64,000 nt of DNA from Acanthococcus lagerstroemiae (lineage: Eukaryota > Arthropoda > Insecta > Hemiptera > Eriococcidae): positions 40,746,955-40,810,954 of the forward strand of contig CM063111.1 of NCBI GenBank assembly GCA_031841125.1, in the 5' to 3' direction. Shown here one piece after another: positions 8,659-19,703 of the stretch; positions within the stretch are counted from its first letter, which is position 1, and each line of letters opens with the position of its first letter. The notes beneath the pieces are model-generated. The model was not told the DNA's origin. It ran no database searches and saw only the letters and a program-made list of their open reading frames with translations. Made by a program: the position numbers and the translations under genes.

Positions 8659-10634
8659 TCAAGATGATACCGGTACGGGAGGTATGTTAGGAGATGTTGG
8701 CAAAGAAACCATTACCACTCCCCCAGCCATTTTACTTCCATAGTTTCCAGCCCAGAATTGTGTATCCTTTCCCTCGTGTGCAAATAAAACGTATCTAACG
8801 CCACGACCATAATTTTCAAATGTAGTTGAAACCTAAAATACGAATTTTCATGTTATTTCTTTATTTCAACGTAGTTTAACTAAATCTGTAAAAATAATCT
8901 GTTAGGTTCGGTGTGTCTATATACCTACATCTAGAATAGTATACATCTGGCTGAAATATTTGCCCCGCTCCCTGAGTACCTGATTTGGTTGGATTACTAC
9001 TGCGAAAATTCATTTTGGCACTTACCAAAAGACTCCGTGTTAGCCGCGTAGCTGGGGTGGGGTGGGGGGTAGGCCCCACAAAATTATCCCCCCACCAAAT
9101 TTGCAAGGCTACATTCGGGAAACGTGTATAACAGATTATTGTGGAACTGATGCTCCCCACTATTAACTATACACGCATAACTACACAACCCGCCGATATA
9201 CTTTTATCCCAACTATGCTGAATATGCAGTAAAATGGATGACCATGCAAATTCATTAAGTCTCTATTAAAAGTGTTTCACCTTCTTTTTTTTTTTAATAA
9301 AATAAAAATCTGACCCCCGTTTTGTGCCCCTATACTTTAGTTCTAGTTACGCCGCTGTTTCGTGTCTGCAGTTTAAAAAGTAAGTTGGAAGAAGGCTTTC
9401 GAAAAAAGAGATAATTAATGGCAAAAGCAACAAAAAACAGTTTCACTGTATTATAAAGACGTGAGGAGTAATCCGATCTTGGGTCGGATTGACTGAGTTG
9501 GCCTGCTAAAAGTGCTGCCTTCGTCTTCCAATTAGCTGAACCATCTAGTGGATTATCAGAACTCATTTTGACGTCAATCAAGACGATCAATATCTGAAAA
9601 TCGGGGAAAAGAGGAAACAGCACTCATCAGCAGCCTTGCTTGACTTAATTATAATACCTTGTTCCACTCGGTTCCATTCCACTGTGGGATCGTTCTGGTA
9701 ATGGGCTCTGACTGAACCAAAACATGTTTGTTCACATCGAGGAGGCTCGCACTCAATGTATATGTGCAGCCACAGTCATATCGACCAGCATACCTACATT
9801 TTAAGAAATTTTATGAGTACATTTGATGTAAATGAGGGAATAATATTCTCTCGTGAAAGATAAAATCACAGTATTACCATTCACTGATTGTTATCGCAGG
9901 TTGCATTTCATCCATAATAACATCGAGAATACCAAATTTCCGCAAATGAATGAGCTGTTTCTTACTACATAGCATGAAAGATGTAGAGAAACAGCTTTTA
10001 TTTGAAGCGAACTCTTCGGCCTCTGGTAATGGATCACAATATATGGGAGCGCTTTCGATATCCCAATAACCACTGCCTAGAACACGTTGCCGTTCATAGG
10101 AAGGAGACGTAACTTCCCAATGCTTCAACCTGTCTGTGGCACATCAGACGAATAATTCGGGTGAAAACAAATAATGTCTATAATATAAATAATGTGTTCA
10201 TACTCACACTGTCCGCAATTATTGCGCAGTAGATTCTTTTCGAATGGATCTTTATTAAAAACGGCAAAATAGACGTACCAGGGTAACTTCAGTCGAGATT
10301 TTTCAGCATAGGAAAGTCTCGATAGGCTTTTCACATTTTTCGCGTTCCGTATTTTCAATTTCCACACTTCGTCATCTACAATCATCTGCCATTGCTTGCA
10401 TACTAGTCGACAACGAAGAAGGAAACGCGGATGAACGAAACTAAGAATATGCGCGACAATTTCTTCAGGAATGTAGCAGAAATTGAGTAGGAGACCGTTG
10501 TTTTCATCTTCGATATCATTAACATCCGGTTGGTTGGACGCGGAAAAGTTTTTCACGGTAACACAATGTAAATTTGACATCTTATAGTAGACGGGTAGTA
10601 GCTGAAAGTGGGATCTGGGAAGTAGAAAATTCAC
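8659..10634 (-). CDS. F-box protein with FBA domain (FBXO2/FBXO6/FBXO44 type), four exons
   Basis: Minus-strand exons are 10634-10208, 10133-9878, 9793-9658 and 8832-8659, all with GT-AG borders. They join in frame to 330 residues, or 312 if translation starts at the ATG at 10580-10578 (MSNLHC), which I prefer because a pyrimidine-rich CAG acceptor-like site lies just upstream. The N-terminal half has an F-box (IPEEIVAHILSFVHPRFLL, VCKQWQMIVDDEVW). The FBA domain follows: PWYVYF, FEKNLLRNNCGQ, LKHWEVTS, GYWDIESAP, QPAITISEW, AGRYDCGCTYTLS, TIPQWNGTEWNK, NYGRGVRYVLF, GKDTQFWAG. Known FBA proteins are SCF ubiquitin-ligase receptors, several of which bind high-mannose N-glycans of misfolded glycoproteins. 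The paralogue cannot be assigned. The last intron (8833-9657) contains a hAT-like miniature element and a small ORF. No defects were found. Confidence 0.92.
9041..9358. mobile_element. hAT-like miniature element in the last intron of the F-box gene
   Basis: The right end reads (reverse strand) CAGCGGCGTAACTAGAAC and the left end TAGCCGCGTAGCT, imperfect inverted repeats. The 8-bp flanks CTCCGTGT (9033-9040) and TTTCGTGT (9359-9366) agree at 6 of 8 positions, suggesting a decayed 8-bp hAT target duplication. G/C-rich runs (GGGGTGGGGTGGGGGG near 9053, CCCCCC near 9094) lie just inside the left end. Confidence 0.6.
9330..9566 (-). CDS. Small ORF, possible single-span membrane protein, inside an F-box gene intron
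   Basis: Starting from ATG at 9566-9564 it reads MSSDNPLDGSANWKTKAALL and continues to a hydrophobic stretch VKLFFVAFAINYLFF, about 79 residues in all. A splice-acceptor-like TTTTCAG lies about 20 bp upstream of the ATG. The last dozen residues are encoded by the end of the adjacent miniature element, so the C-terminus is transposon-derived or the ORF is fortuitous. The family was not recognised. The reading is more protein-like than its surroundings, but evidence is weak. Confidence 0.3.
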   Translation of the reverse strand: MSSDNPLDGSANWKTKAALLAGQLSQSDPRSDYSSRLYNTVKLFFVAFAINYLFFRKPSSNLLFKLQTRNSGVTRTKV

Positions 10635-11124
10635 ATTTCACATTATTTCTGAAGTATGACAATTGACAATAATTCACATTGGACACATCCACTGTTTATC
10701 ATTGATAATTTTATCAGTGACAGTTCACGGTAAAGGTCAGACGGTGATCAGCGATCAAGGTGATTGATTATAAAGAGAGGTGGGCTCACTTGGGTATGGA
10801 ACCCGCCACAATTCTTCCCGTCTCATCTTGCCGAAATTCACGTCATAAGAAAAAAGAAAGTAATGGGAAAATTGAATTTTTGTCGTAGAGGGCTCTTTTT
10901 TTTTAAAACGGTAGCTAATTGAATGTTGTACGTGGTAAAAATAATAGAAAAATATTGTTGAGGATATCAATTATGAGCAAAGCAGCAAAGGTCGAAAAAA
11001 GCGTATTCCAGTAGAGCACTATAAACACGAGTATACTGGACCGCCATTTTGATTTCTACTCCACCCGTTGTTCTTGAATCCGACTATGCACAGCGTGCCG
11101 CGTAGTCAATTCGGCATCAACGGG

Positions 11125-12262
11125 CAGAGATGCCGAACGAGTCGAGAAGAACGGCTCGTTCCTCGTTCCGTTCCCGTTCTGTTTACATGTCATTCCGGAA
11201 CGACGTTCAGAACGGCTCATGCCGGAACGAAAATGCGGAAGAACGACGTTCCCAAAGTCAATTGCCAATAAATAAAAAAAATAGGCGCGAATTGTCTTTC
11301 CGAGGGGGGGAGAGGGGTTCATGTCAGTTCAAGTTATTTGAGTAACAAAACTTCAGTAGATATACCTATATCAGCAAATCTTTCCATATTTTTTTAATTA
11401 TACTTTTCGTTCGCATTTTAAAGTTTATTAAATGACGGATGAGTGCAACGAACAGTCGGAAACTGCAGGTCCAAGGCCTCAGTTTGCCGAATATTATAAG
11501 TTTATTCATGAGGAGGAGGACGAAAAATTTTGTAAGCAGAATCATATACAATGCAGTTCCAAATTTCTCCTAAAATAGGCTCTGCATCAGTATATAATGT
11601 ACTGAACTGAAATAAAAAATGAAAAGTATTGTAACGAAGTTTGATGGTAGAGAAGAAAGAAAGAGGCGACTTTGTTCTTTTTCTTTTGGTTCACCAAGTT
11701 CAAAGTTCCTTTGACAGAGTTGCCATTTCTTGAGAAAGAATGAGTAAAACTAGTGGAAGATGCATTTTTATGTCCTTAAAACTGTAAATTTGTGAAAATA
11801 TGCCAGAAAGTGCCTTAAGAATTTTAAAAATAGTCGAAAATAATAAGCAACTACCCATAAAATATACAAAAAATGCCTTTCTATATATATGGCTCATTTT
11901 AGATTTTACTTCAAAGCTTACAGTTTGTAAAGGTAAGTATGTTCAGTGAAGCAATGGCAAAAAATATGCAAAAGCATAAAAATCTCAACCCTGGTTATCA
12001 TGTTGCGTAGATAGAGAAATATTATTTCATAAAAATATGTTTTCACTATCAACAAGAATGGCAAGGAAACAAACTTGACACCAATTATCATTAATTTTCG
12101 CCGATAACAACCGATCTCAAATCGACAATTAAGGAACATGAGGAGTACCTGAATTTTGAAATTTGTAGGTTACAACAAAGGTGGATTCAGATTACTCGCA
12201 GGTACTTTCTTCATAAAAATAAAAATAGTGCAACCTCTACCTGCAGCGAATTAAGGTGAAGG
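11125..12262 (+). repeat. Left arm of the palindromic element
   Basis: 1138 bp, inverted relative to 12452-13584, with a few percent divergence by eye. It includes a poly-G run near 11304-11310 and the short ORF at 11432. Confidence 0.85.
11432..11578 (+). pseudogene. 48-codon ORF in the palindrome arm, possible transposase N-terminus
   Basis: It begins MTDECNEQSETAGPRPQF and continues through FAEYYKFIHEEEDEKFC. The same reading is kept in the right arm (13284-13138, minus) and in the copy at the window end (from 63905). Conservation of one frame in three copies suggests the 5' end of an ancestral gene. The assignment to a transposase is inference from position. Confidence 0.4.
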
Positions 12263-12451
12263 TTCGTTCCTTCAGCTAGGGACCGACGCCATTCCGTTCT
12301 TTTTTCGTTCCGGAACGAGGAACGGACGGATGGAACGGCCGTTCCCTTATCAGTATTATTCCCCTATCATTTCGCCGTAAGCCTGATTGTTTATTTTTAT
12401 TCGCAATTTGTAAAATTTTAATTTCTAATGAAGGAAATAGAATTTTTCATG

Positions 12452-13584
12452 CCTTCACCTTAATTTGCTGCAGGTAGAGGTTGCACTATTTTTATTTTTA
12501 TGAAGAAAGTACCTGCGAGTAAACTGAATCCACCTTTGTTGTTACCTACAAATTTCAAGATTCAGGTACTCCTCATGTTCCTTAATTTATTGTCGATTTG
12601 AGATCCGTTGTTATCGGCGAAAATTAATGGTGATTGGTGTCAAGTCTGTTTCCTTGCCATTCTTGTTGATAGTGAAAACATATTTTTATGAAATAATATT
12701 TCTCTATCTACGCAACATGATAACCAGAGTTGAGATTTTTATGCTTTTGCATATTTTTTACCATTGCTTCACTGAACACTTACCTTTACAAACTGTAAGC
12801 TTTGAAGTAAAATCTAAAATGAGCCATATATTTAGAAAAGCATTTTTTGTATATTTTATGGGTAGTTGCTTATTATTTTCGACTATTTTTAAAATTCTTA
12901 GGGCACTTTCTGGCATATTTTCACAAATTTACAGTTTTAAGGACATAAAAATGCATCTTCCACTAGATTTATTCATTCTTTCTCAGGAAATGGCAAGTCT
13001 GTCAAAGGAACTTCAAACTTGGTGAACTAAAAGAAAAAGAACAAAGTCGCCTCTTTCTTTCTTCTCTACCATCAAACTTCGTTACAATACTTTTCATTTT
13101 TTATTTCAGTTCAGTACATTATATACTGATGCAGAGCCTATTTTAGGAGAAATTTGGAACTGCATTGTATATGATTCTGCATACAAAATTTTTCGTCCTC
13201 CTCCTCACGAATAAACTTATAATATTCGGCAAACTGAGGCCTTGGACCTGCAGTTTCCGACTGTTTGTTGCACTCATCCGTCATTTAATAAACTTTAAAA
13301 TGCGAACGAAAAGTATAATTAAAAAAATATGGAAAGATTTGCTGATATATATCTACTGAAGTTTTGTTACTCAAATAACTTGAACTGACATGAACCCCCC
13401 TCCCCCCTCGGAAAGACAATTCGCGCCTATTTTTTATTTATTGGCAATTGACTTTGGGAACGTCGTTCTTCCGCATTTTCGTTCCGGCATGAGCCGTTCT
13501 GAACGTCGTTCCGGGACGACATGTAAACAGAACGGGAACGGAACAAGGAACGAGCCGTTCTTCTCGACTCGTTCGGCATCTCTG
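12452..13584 (-). repeat. Right arm of the palindromic element
   Basis: 1133 bp, the reverse complement of the left arm. It retains the same ORF start on the minus strand at 13284. Confidence 0.85.
13138..13284 (-). pseudogene. Second copy of the 48-codon ORF in the right arm
   Basis: Mirror copy of 11432-11578 with the same start and stop. The two copies point towards each other across the spacer. Confidence 0.4.
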
Positions 13585-13915
13585 ATCTCTGGTCATAACC
13601 TCATGACCACGGACTTTATAACACGTGAATTGAAGTTATTCAAAATTCCGGAAATACTAGTAATAAGCGATCAATCGATTACAATTCGATGAATCGATTA
13701 ACTAAAAACAATCCAGCAGTGCTGCCAGATTGGGCGATAGATGGTGTGGAAGAGGGACCTCCTCTCCCTTGCTCCTCTCCTACCACCTTTGAAAATGACA
13801 GTTGACAGTGTTATCAGTGTTCTTTTCAGTTCTTTTTAAATGTATTATTTTTCACTAAGCGGAATTTCTACAAAATTAGAAAATAATTAGTATTAGTTAA
13901 AAGAAAGAAGCAGTG

Positions 13916-14243
13916 GCAGGCAAAAGGAAATGCTGTATTCCTACTTGTGGTCGTTCTCTCTCGTTCTAGCAATGATGGAAAAATGCATCGATTTCCTCCT
14001 CGTTCGGTATGATTTTATTAGTAGTGCTGAAGCTGGAGATAATCCGTACACATAAACTTAATAACATTAATTTGATATTTAATCTGTTTTAATTGTAGTC
14101 CATGAAAGAATGGTGCTCGATTATTGGGAGGGAAGATCTTATTCAATATCCAAAATGTTTTTCATCCTGCCTAATCTGCGATATCTACTTGAGTGAAAAG
14201 CAACAGTTTAAAGCAAATGAAGAGAACAAGACTTCGTCCAGCG
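13916..14243 (+). pseudogene. Decayed THAP-domain gene fragment
   Basis: A first exon-like segment reads KRKCCIPTCGRS, then after a one-base shift NDGKMHRFPPRS followed by a GT donor at about 14008. An acceptor (TTGTAG) at about 14098 leads into SMKEWCSIIGREDL and SSCLICDIYLSEKQQF. This matches the order of a THAP zinc finger: a C-x-x-x-C pair, HRFP, W near the middle, then the C and the HF position. Frameshift, missing start ATG and substitution of the final CxxH indicate a pseudogene. THAP domains occur in host DNA-binding proteins and in P-element transposases; which one this was is not clear. Confidence 0.6.
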
Positions 14244-14520
14244 TCTAACCTGACCAGCATGTCTGAGAATATGCTACCAAATGTTGGAACCAGTTTGCTG
14301 GACACATTGAGGCATTTCAGATGACAAAACCGAAACTGACTGACATGCCTGAAAACAATGATTCCTCGTCTGGTTGGTTTCACTCTGTTACATATGCCGA
14401 GCACATTACTCTTGGTTAGTGATCAAGTTACCTTATATAGCTTTAGTAAATTGCTAGTAAATGTGGAAAACTATGTTTGGTTCCCTCGATTTCTGATTGC
14501 ATTTTATGTATTATATAGAT

Positions 14521-15097
14521 GGCAGTCCGATCCAAAACGCAATCGAAACTTGATAAAGAAATTCGGATACCGATTCAGAACTTTAAAATGCCGTTGCTCG
14601 CGAAGATTCCAACGTAAGTATTCGGAACACCGAACAGATGCTGCTTTCAGAATGTTTAAACTTTTTGTATAACCAAATAATAGGATTGTATGATTGTTTC
14701 ATGTGGCTCTCAAAGGAGACCCAAAATCGAAGATGATGAAGCTGAACCGCAAGTGCCGAACACCACTCCGGTCGAGATCGAAATAATAACAATTTCACAA
14801 ACTGGCAGTAGTGATGTAAAAAATGAAGAATCGGCCTCTGAAGGGAAAAAAAACCGGACAGGGAAAAATAAATCGGGCTTAAAAGTACATGGTGTTTTCC
14901 AAACACTATTGCTTGGGTTCACGATATTTTTATGGACATTGAATGAGAAATTGACGAAAAATTGGCTTCGAAAACGACGAAAAATAGCATCCGTTGATAC
15001 TCTGGTTTCGAAGCAACCAATTATCATGAATTCAGAGTATGTATTATTCATCGTTGAGTCGATTCGTAACAGGTCGCATATTCGGTCAGTAACGCTG
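14521..15097 (+). other. Exon-like sequences upstream of the SNF2 pseudogene
   Basis: A segment 14521-14612 is preceded by TATATAG and starts ATGGCAGTCCGATCC. It stays open for 30 codons (MAVRSKTQSKLDKEIRIPIQ) and ends at a GTAAGT donor. A further open stretch begins at 14690 and includes RRPKIEDDEAEPQVPNTTPV, an acidic low-complexity protein. These may be the N-terminal exons of the SMARCAD1-like pseudogene that follows, whose family has a disordered acidic N-terminus. No diagnostic domain is visible, so the link rests on position and strand only. Confidence 0.35.
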
Positions 15098-15512
15098 ACC
15101 TTATTGTTTCAGGCTACAATCGTCAAATTATCAGCTATTGGGTATAAATTGACTCACGTTGATGAGAAGCCAGTCGTTGAACTCGATTCTGGCCGATGAA
15201 ATGGGTCTTGGAAAGACTATTCAAGTTAGCTTATCTTAAAGGAAAACGAGTTTGTTTCATCAGGCTACCCTCATTTGGTTGTGATTCCGTCGTCTACTCT
15301 CGGTGAGTATATTGTTGGTGTGATTGAACTAATTTCGCAGCCCGAGTGACTGAAATGACTATTTTTGCAGTTAACTGGAACGTAGAGTTCCAGAAATGGT
15401 GTCCGGCGTTGAAAGCATTAGTTTATCACGGAAGTCAAGATGAGAGGAGGTACTTGAGGCATCTGTGGTTCAAACAAGGATTCGGAACGCCGATGTAGTT
15501 TCAACAACGTGA
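15098..15512 (+). pseudogene. SMARCAD1-like (Etl1/Fun30) SNF2 helicase pseudogene fragment
   Basis: Pieces of the SNF2 ATPase N-lobe are present in order: NYQLLGIN, an in-frame TGA where a tryptophan is normal, then NSILADEMGLGKTIQ (motif I, Walker A), YPHLVVIPSSTL (motif Ia), a GT-AG intron (about 15302-15370), and NWNVEFQKWCPALK with VYHGSQDERR. The sequence resembles SMARCAD1 more than other SNF2 proteins. Besides the TGA there are frameshifts after KTIQ and before DVVSTT. The intron is retained, so this is a decayed gene or segmental duplicate rather than a processed copy. SMARCAD1 remodels nucleosomes at heterochromatin and DNA ends; this copy cannot encode it. Confidence 0.8.
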
Positions 15513-15519
15513 GTTTATT

Positions 15520-16960
15520 GAAGAATTGTAGGTTGAGATTTGCGCGGTAATTTATTTTATCTGCTGGGAATGTGGGCCCTGGAGGGTAAAAGTTGAGCTG
15601 GAGGGCGATTTCTCGAATGTTTGAAACAGTAGCAAAAAATGTTACCATTAAACATCTGTGATTCGAGTTCACAAAAATGTTCACTACCTTAATGTATTAA
15701 AGGGACAAATTTAAATTTTGTTTGCTCTTTGCAGACCAAAAGAACTCTTGTTATGTGTTTGCCCTTGCCCTGGACATTAAAGGGGCGTGATTATGAACTA
15801 CAACACTTCGCAACTCCAGTCAGAAACTGTTGTAGCTTCAAGGCTTCAGGTAACTTACCTTGAAGTTTTTTTTTATTGCGCTTTTGATGGGAGTTACAGC
15901 AGTTTCTGATCGGAGATACGACTTGTTTCCCTTTGAATTTGGATTTTAACGAAATGGAAAAACTTTTCTCTAGTTAAATGGCGGTTGAAATTGGTAACTA
16001 AGTTGTTTTTCGTATTTTGTAAATTGAAACGCTACCTAGGTCTTGCCTATTCTAATCCACATTTCTCATGCTCAGGCCTGGTTAAGGATGGCGTAAATAA
16101 GGAAGTGTTATTCGTTATGTCAAATGGCAAGGTTCACTGTGTGACTTAGAAGCAATGTAAACGAAACGAAAAGTAATTTTGAGGAACGAGAAGTGCTGAG
16201 CTGTAAGCTTATGCAAGACGCTTTGGTCGTGAGCAGCTAATAGGCACACTAACCTAAATGAGCAGTATCTGCGTCTTCATGTGTCTTAACCAATTCTAAG
16301 ACAGCTCCAACTAGGGTTAACGAAGGCTGTGGAGAAATTTTAAATGAGTTACGAGGATCTTAAAGAGTCTTGATACGTCTAAAACGGTTGAACTAGTTAA
16401 AGTGGGTCTTTGGAATCTTAGAGGATTTTGATGTATTTTGATAAGTATTAATGTCTTAATGCTTAGATAGTATTTACAGAGTCTTACTAATGAGTCTGTA
16501 TGAATTCTAATACGGTTCCAAAATCGTAGCTTTGAAGAGATGAGAAGACGAGCCTCATCCTTCTAGAAACGATTAGGTCTTTCATGGAGATATTTTCTTG
16601 TTCTGCCATAGTACGGTTTTAAAGCCTCAAAATGGACTACGAAAACCTCCCTTGTATTATAGTTCTACATACCAGCTTATGTGGCTCATTCGTCTTTCAT
16701 TCTGGATGTTACATATTCATAGTTTTATTACATATTCATAAATTTTAAGAGCGAGTAAAAACAAACAACAATTTATTTACAAGATATTTTTATCAGTATT
16801 GCCACATAACAAGGGCAAAATACAATGACTCCCAGACACCTCCCCACAAAAAGTAATCTATAAAAATTAAATGTAAAAACTAAAAACTGAAAGAAAAAAA
16901 AGAGAAGAAATTTTAGAAAAATGTGTCAAATTATAAAATTATGACAACAAAGACATTAGG
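15520..16960. other. Stretch without a recognised gene
   Basis: Mostly unique AT-rich sequence. No further SNF2 exons were recognised. Many near-repeats of GTCTTAA/GAGTCTT occur between 16250 and 16520, without a clear period. Confidence 0.3.
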
Positions 16961-16972
16961 ATAAAACAAAAT

Positions 16973-17680
16973 TTAAAGATTCAAACGTCCTGGGGCTCGA
17001 CGAAATCGCGTAGATCGACGAATTTCTGGCAGCCCTGGAGACATAACCGGAGGGGAAGTCGACGGCACAACCTGCGATGGGTTTATTGTAGTTCCCTGCG
17101 ACATTGGCTCAGAAGGTCTCACCGAAAGCCGTGCTATAAGTTGCACACTTGGAGTAGGTCTCAATGTTGTGGAACTTTCTTGGGAAGGAGCCACATATGG
17201 CGCCCTCTGAAGTTGATTAATCTGGAACTGGATCTTGTAGAGATGCGAACCAATACGTTTTATAATTTGGCCTCGTTTCCAGCTGATTTTATTGTTCTGG
17301 TAATACCGGAAAAGGACAAATTCGCTAGTACGCAGAGCCGCGATTTTGGTGACGAATAATCGCAACACAGCAGCCAGATTGTCGTTGTTTGCAGGCGTAA
17401 GAGACGCCGCGGACAAAGGCAAAGCAATCGCATGAACATGATTCTCGCTTCGCTCGCTAAGCTCATGCAAGCAATCTGCCGTTTTGCAGATATTATCGAG
17501 TGGATCACTGTGATTGGCTGACAAAACTTCTTGCGTTCGAATCGGCAGCTTTTGAAGCCAGATTGGCCTCACAAATCGATCAGCCTCAGGGTCGCCTCCC
17601 GTGAGAGCACAGAGTTTTTGGAGGATGACACATGGCTTAGTACCGGCCTTAATGTCAGCACCCCGAAGCAATTGATTCAA
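16973..17680 (-). pseudogene. Internally deleted Gypsy element: gag joined in frame to the pol C-terminus
   Basis: The 235-codon ORF begins with a Gypsy-type gag segment: LCALTGGDPEADRFVRPIWL, QKLPIRTQEVLSANHSD, ICKTADCLHELSER. From about residue 115 it becomes the C-terminal tail of pol, with the chromodomain-like/integrase tail SEFVLFRYYQNNKISWKRGQ, HLYKIQF and a final proline-rich RRSTRFRRAPGRLNL. Protease, RT, RNase H and the integrase core are absent, although the frame is open throughout. LTRs were not identified. Whether the deletion produced a retained short ORF or merely by chance kept the frame cannot be told. Confidence 0.75.
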
Positions 17681-17699
17681 TTTTTCTTATGAATATATT

Positions 17700-18700
17700 T
17701 CAACACGTTAATCAAGATTCAGACGAAACTCACCACTATAAATATCACTCTATTTTTTTTAGCCTCATAATCGACTTTGAATTGGTATGAGCCATTGCAA
17801 CCATTGAGATATTCGGCTCGAAAAATTCGAAATTTCGATCTCGGACACAAGCCCTTTCAAAAATTCATGCGTAATAGTTCTCATGAATTGTAGAAAGAAT
17901 CTTCAAGATGTTGACAGCTAATGTAGGGTGCAGCTGTTGCGAGCAACTTTTTTTCCTCCTTGTTCCACTCTGCAATGTTTCTTCACTTTCTAGAACTGCC
18001 ACCTCTTACAGTAGCAAAGTCTGTAGGTTCCATGAATATAATCTGTGGCATTGTGCTGCAAAACTTGAATTCAACGATAGTATTTGTCAGAAACTATGTC
18101 GGATCGCTAAGATAAAAAAAGTATCAAAATGGACTTATCACTTTTTGAAAAAGCGCTCTTCAATTATCAAAGTATACACTGAAATTGGAATGTCTCCGCA
18201 CTTCTCGAGTAAGTCTCGCAACAACATTGATATTCGCGCTAATGCCTATTGGTTTCTCCTGGTTTAGTCACGTCCTTTTGAAGGGTAAAAATTTCGAAAT
18301 CATGACAAAAACTGTCAGTTCCACATAATAAAAATAATTTATAGCCATATTGCCATATTTGTGAGGCTTCGCATTGACATAACATACTGATTATACTATC
18401 TGTGCAATAGTTGAAGCTCTATCACGTGTTACACTATTGCATAGTACGTACATTTAATTTTCATGAGGTCGTATAAGGAATTTTTTTTTAGTTCAAGACT
18501 ATCAAAATCTTTGCCCCAAAAGTTGGCGTTAGAATCTCATTCATAAATATGTGGATGTTCCAACTACTCCCACTCAGAATAATCAGCTCCTTCTACAAAA
18601 TGAATAAATAAATAATATCATAATAGTAATAATAACGCCAGACGTGAACTACACATGGTCGCCACACAGCCAGACTGTCCACCAGTTGCTTCCCACCACA
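17700..18700. other. Stretch without a recognised gene
   Basis: AT-rich sequence with short open frames only; no domain or repeat structure was recognised. Confidence 0.3.
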
Positions 18701-18765
18701 CTCCAAATTTTGTCAGATTACACAGTCCTCTTTTTCTCTTCTCATAAATAATAGATACTCTGAAA

Positions 18766-18939
18766 CAGTGGCGGATCGAAGGGGGCCGTAGGGTACATGC
18801 CCCCCCCCCTGGTTGAATATTGTTGACGCAATAATAGGGAAAAAGGAATAAAAATGATGAATTGTACGCTCATCACATGCCACAAAGGTGGTCACCATCG
18901 CTACTGTACCCGGATCTTCTTTTTCTAAATCCGCGCCTG
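18766..18939. mobile_element. 174-bp hAT-like MITE with near-perfect 8-bp target duplication
   Basis: The ends are CAGTGGCGGAT and, reverse strand, CAGGCGCGGAT. Flanking 8-mers are CTCTGAAA (18758-18765) and CTCTAAAA (18940-18947), 7 of 8 matching. A run of ten C lies just inside the left end. Confidence 0.75.
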
Positions 18940-19229
18940 CTCTAAAATTTTTCAAGTTTCTTCTCTTTCCCTTCTTTCCTCTGGATTATCTAGAATGGCA
19001 ATTTCTTCCCTGAAACCTCTTCTGGGGTCCCAATTCATATACTTTTCTTTTTGAGATTTCTGCAATAGCCATAATACTGTCCATTTTCAGAGTACCAGTA
19101 CGCTGCTCTCCACTGCATCCATATGAAATCCCTTTGATTGGGCTTTCGCATATCCTCTCATTAATTCCATGAACAGGTTCATTTGTATTGTGAATATAAA
19201 TATTTCATTTTTGCATTGCAAAAAATACC

Positions 19230-19469
19230 TTACAATATTCGATAGTAGGTACTTATAACATGATTGTGAACGTCTTTTGTGGGATTTGAAATATTATCAC
19301 AAACTTCGTGAAACTGTTCCACACTGTTAATTGGAAATTTAAGCCCTTTTTTCACCCATTTCAACTGGGGTGTCTGATGTATCTGCACTACTGAGGTTGT
19401 TGATGAGAACGCAGTGGGTGGTGCCTTTATTCTGGGCATGTCTAAAAACAACAGCAGGAGAAACTGCAA
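19230..19469 (-). pseudogene. DUF4806-like fragment
   Basis: The minus-strand frame contains PQLKWVKKGLKFPINSVEQF, the opening of a DUF4806-like domain often found in transposon-associated insect proteins. The domain is truncated after about 30 residues and the copy has no plausible full gene around it. Confidence 0.4.
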
Positions 19470-19703
19470 TTTAACTCAAGTAACAGGAAACTGTCAAAGT
19501 ATTGTTATTGTAGCATTTTGGCTTCCGGTACTCCAATGCCTTGTGTCCCAGCTCCTTGCAGTTATAGCAGACCTGCACCGGTTGTTCACTGCTGCGTCCA
19601 AACTGTCAGTGAGTGCAGTTTGGCTCTGCCGGAGCTGCCACCGCGACCTTCACTCCTTCCGCTGTCATAATACTTACACACAAGTTCATGTTTTCGACTC
19701 TGG

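Larger units (their letters stand above)
11125..13584. mobile_element. Palindromic DNA transposon with 1.1-kb inverted arms
   Basis: The left arm 11125-12262 and right arm 12452-13584 are near-identical inverted copies separated by a 189-bp spacer. Both outer ends read CAGAGATGCCGAACG, which resembles hAT termini (CAGxGxTG). The outer ~150 bp and the spacer are rich in GAACG/CGTTCC words, including the palindrome GTTCCGGAAC. No 8-bp target duplication is evident (TCAACGGG versus ATCTCTGG). Each arm carries the same short ORF start. A further copy of the arm begins at 63603 and runs off the window. Confidence 0.85.

Noticed and set aside
11125..13584. Palindrome as an assembly artefact
   Set aside because: The arms differ at scattered sites and another arm copy lies 50 kb away, so a real repeated element is more likely; read spanning was not testable.
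11056..13692. Open frames over the palindrome (for example one encoding SRSERRSGMTCK)
   Set aside because: They translate the GAACG/CGTTCC word array and recur in both arms and at 63552; not conserved coding.
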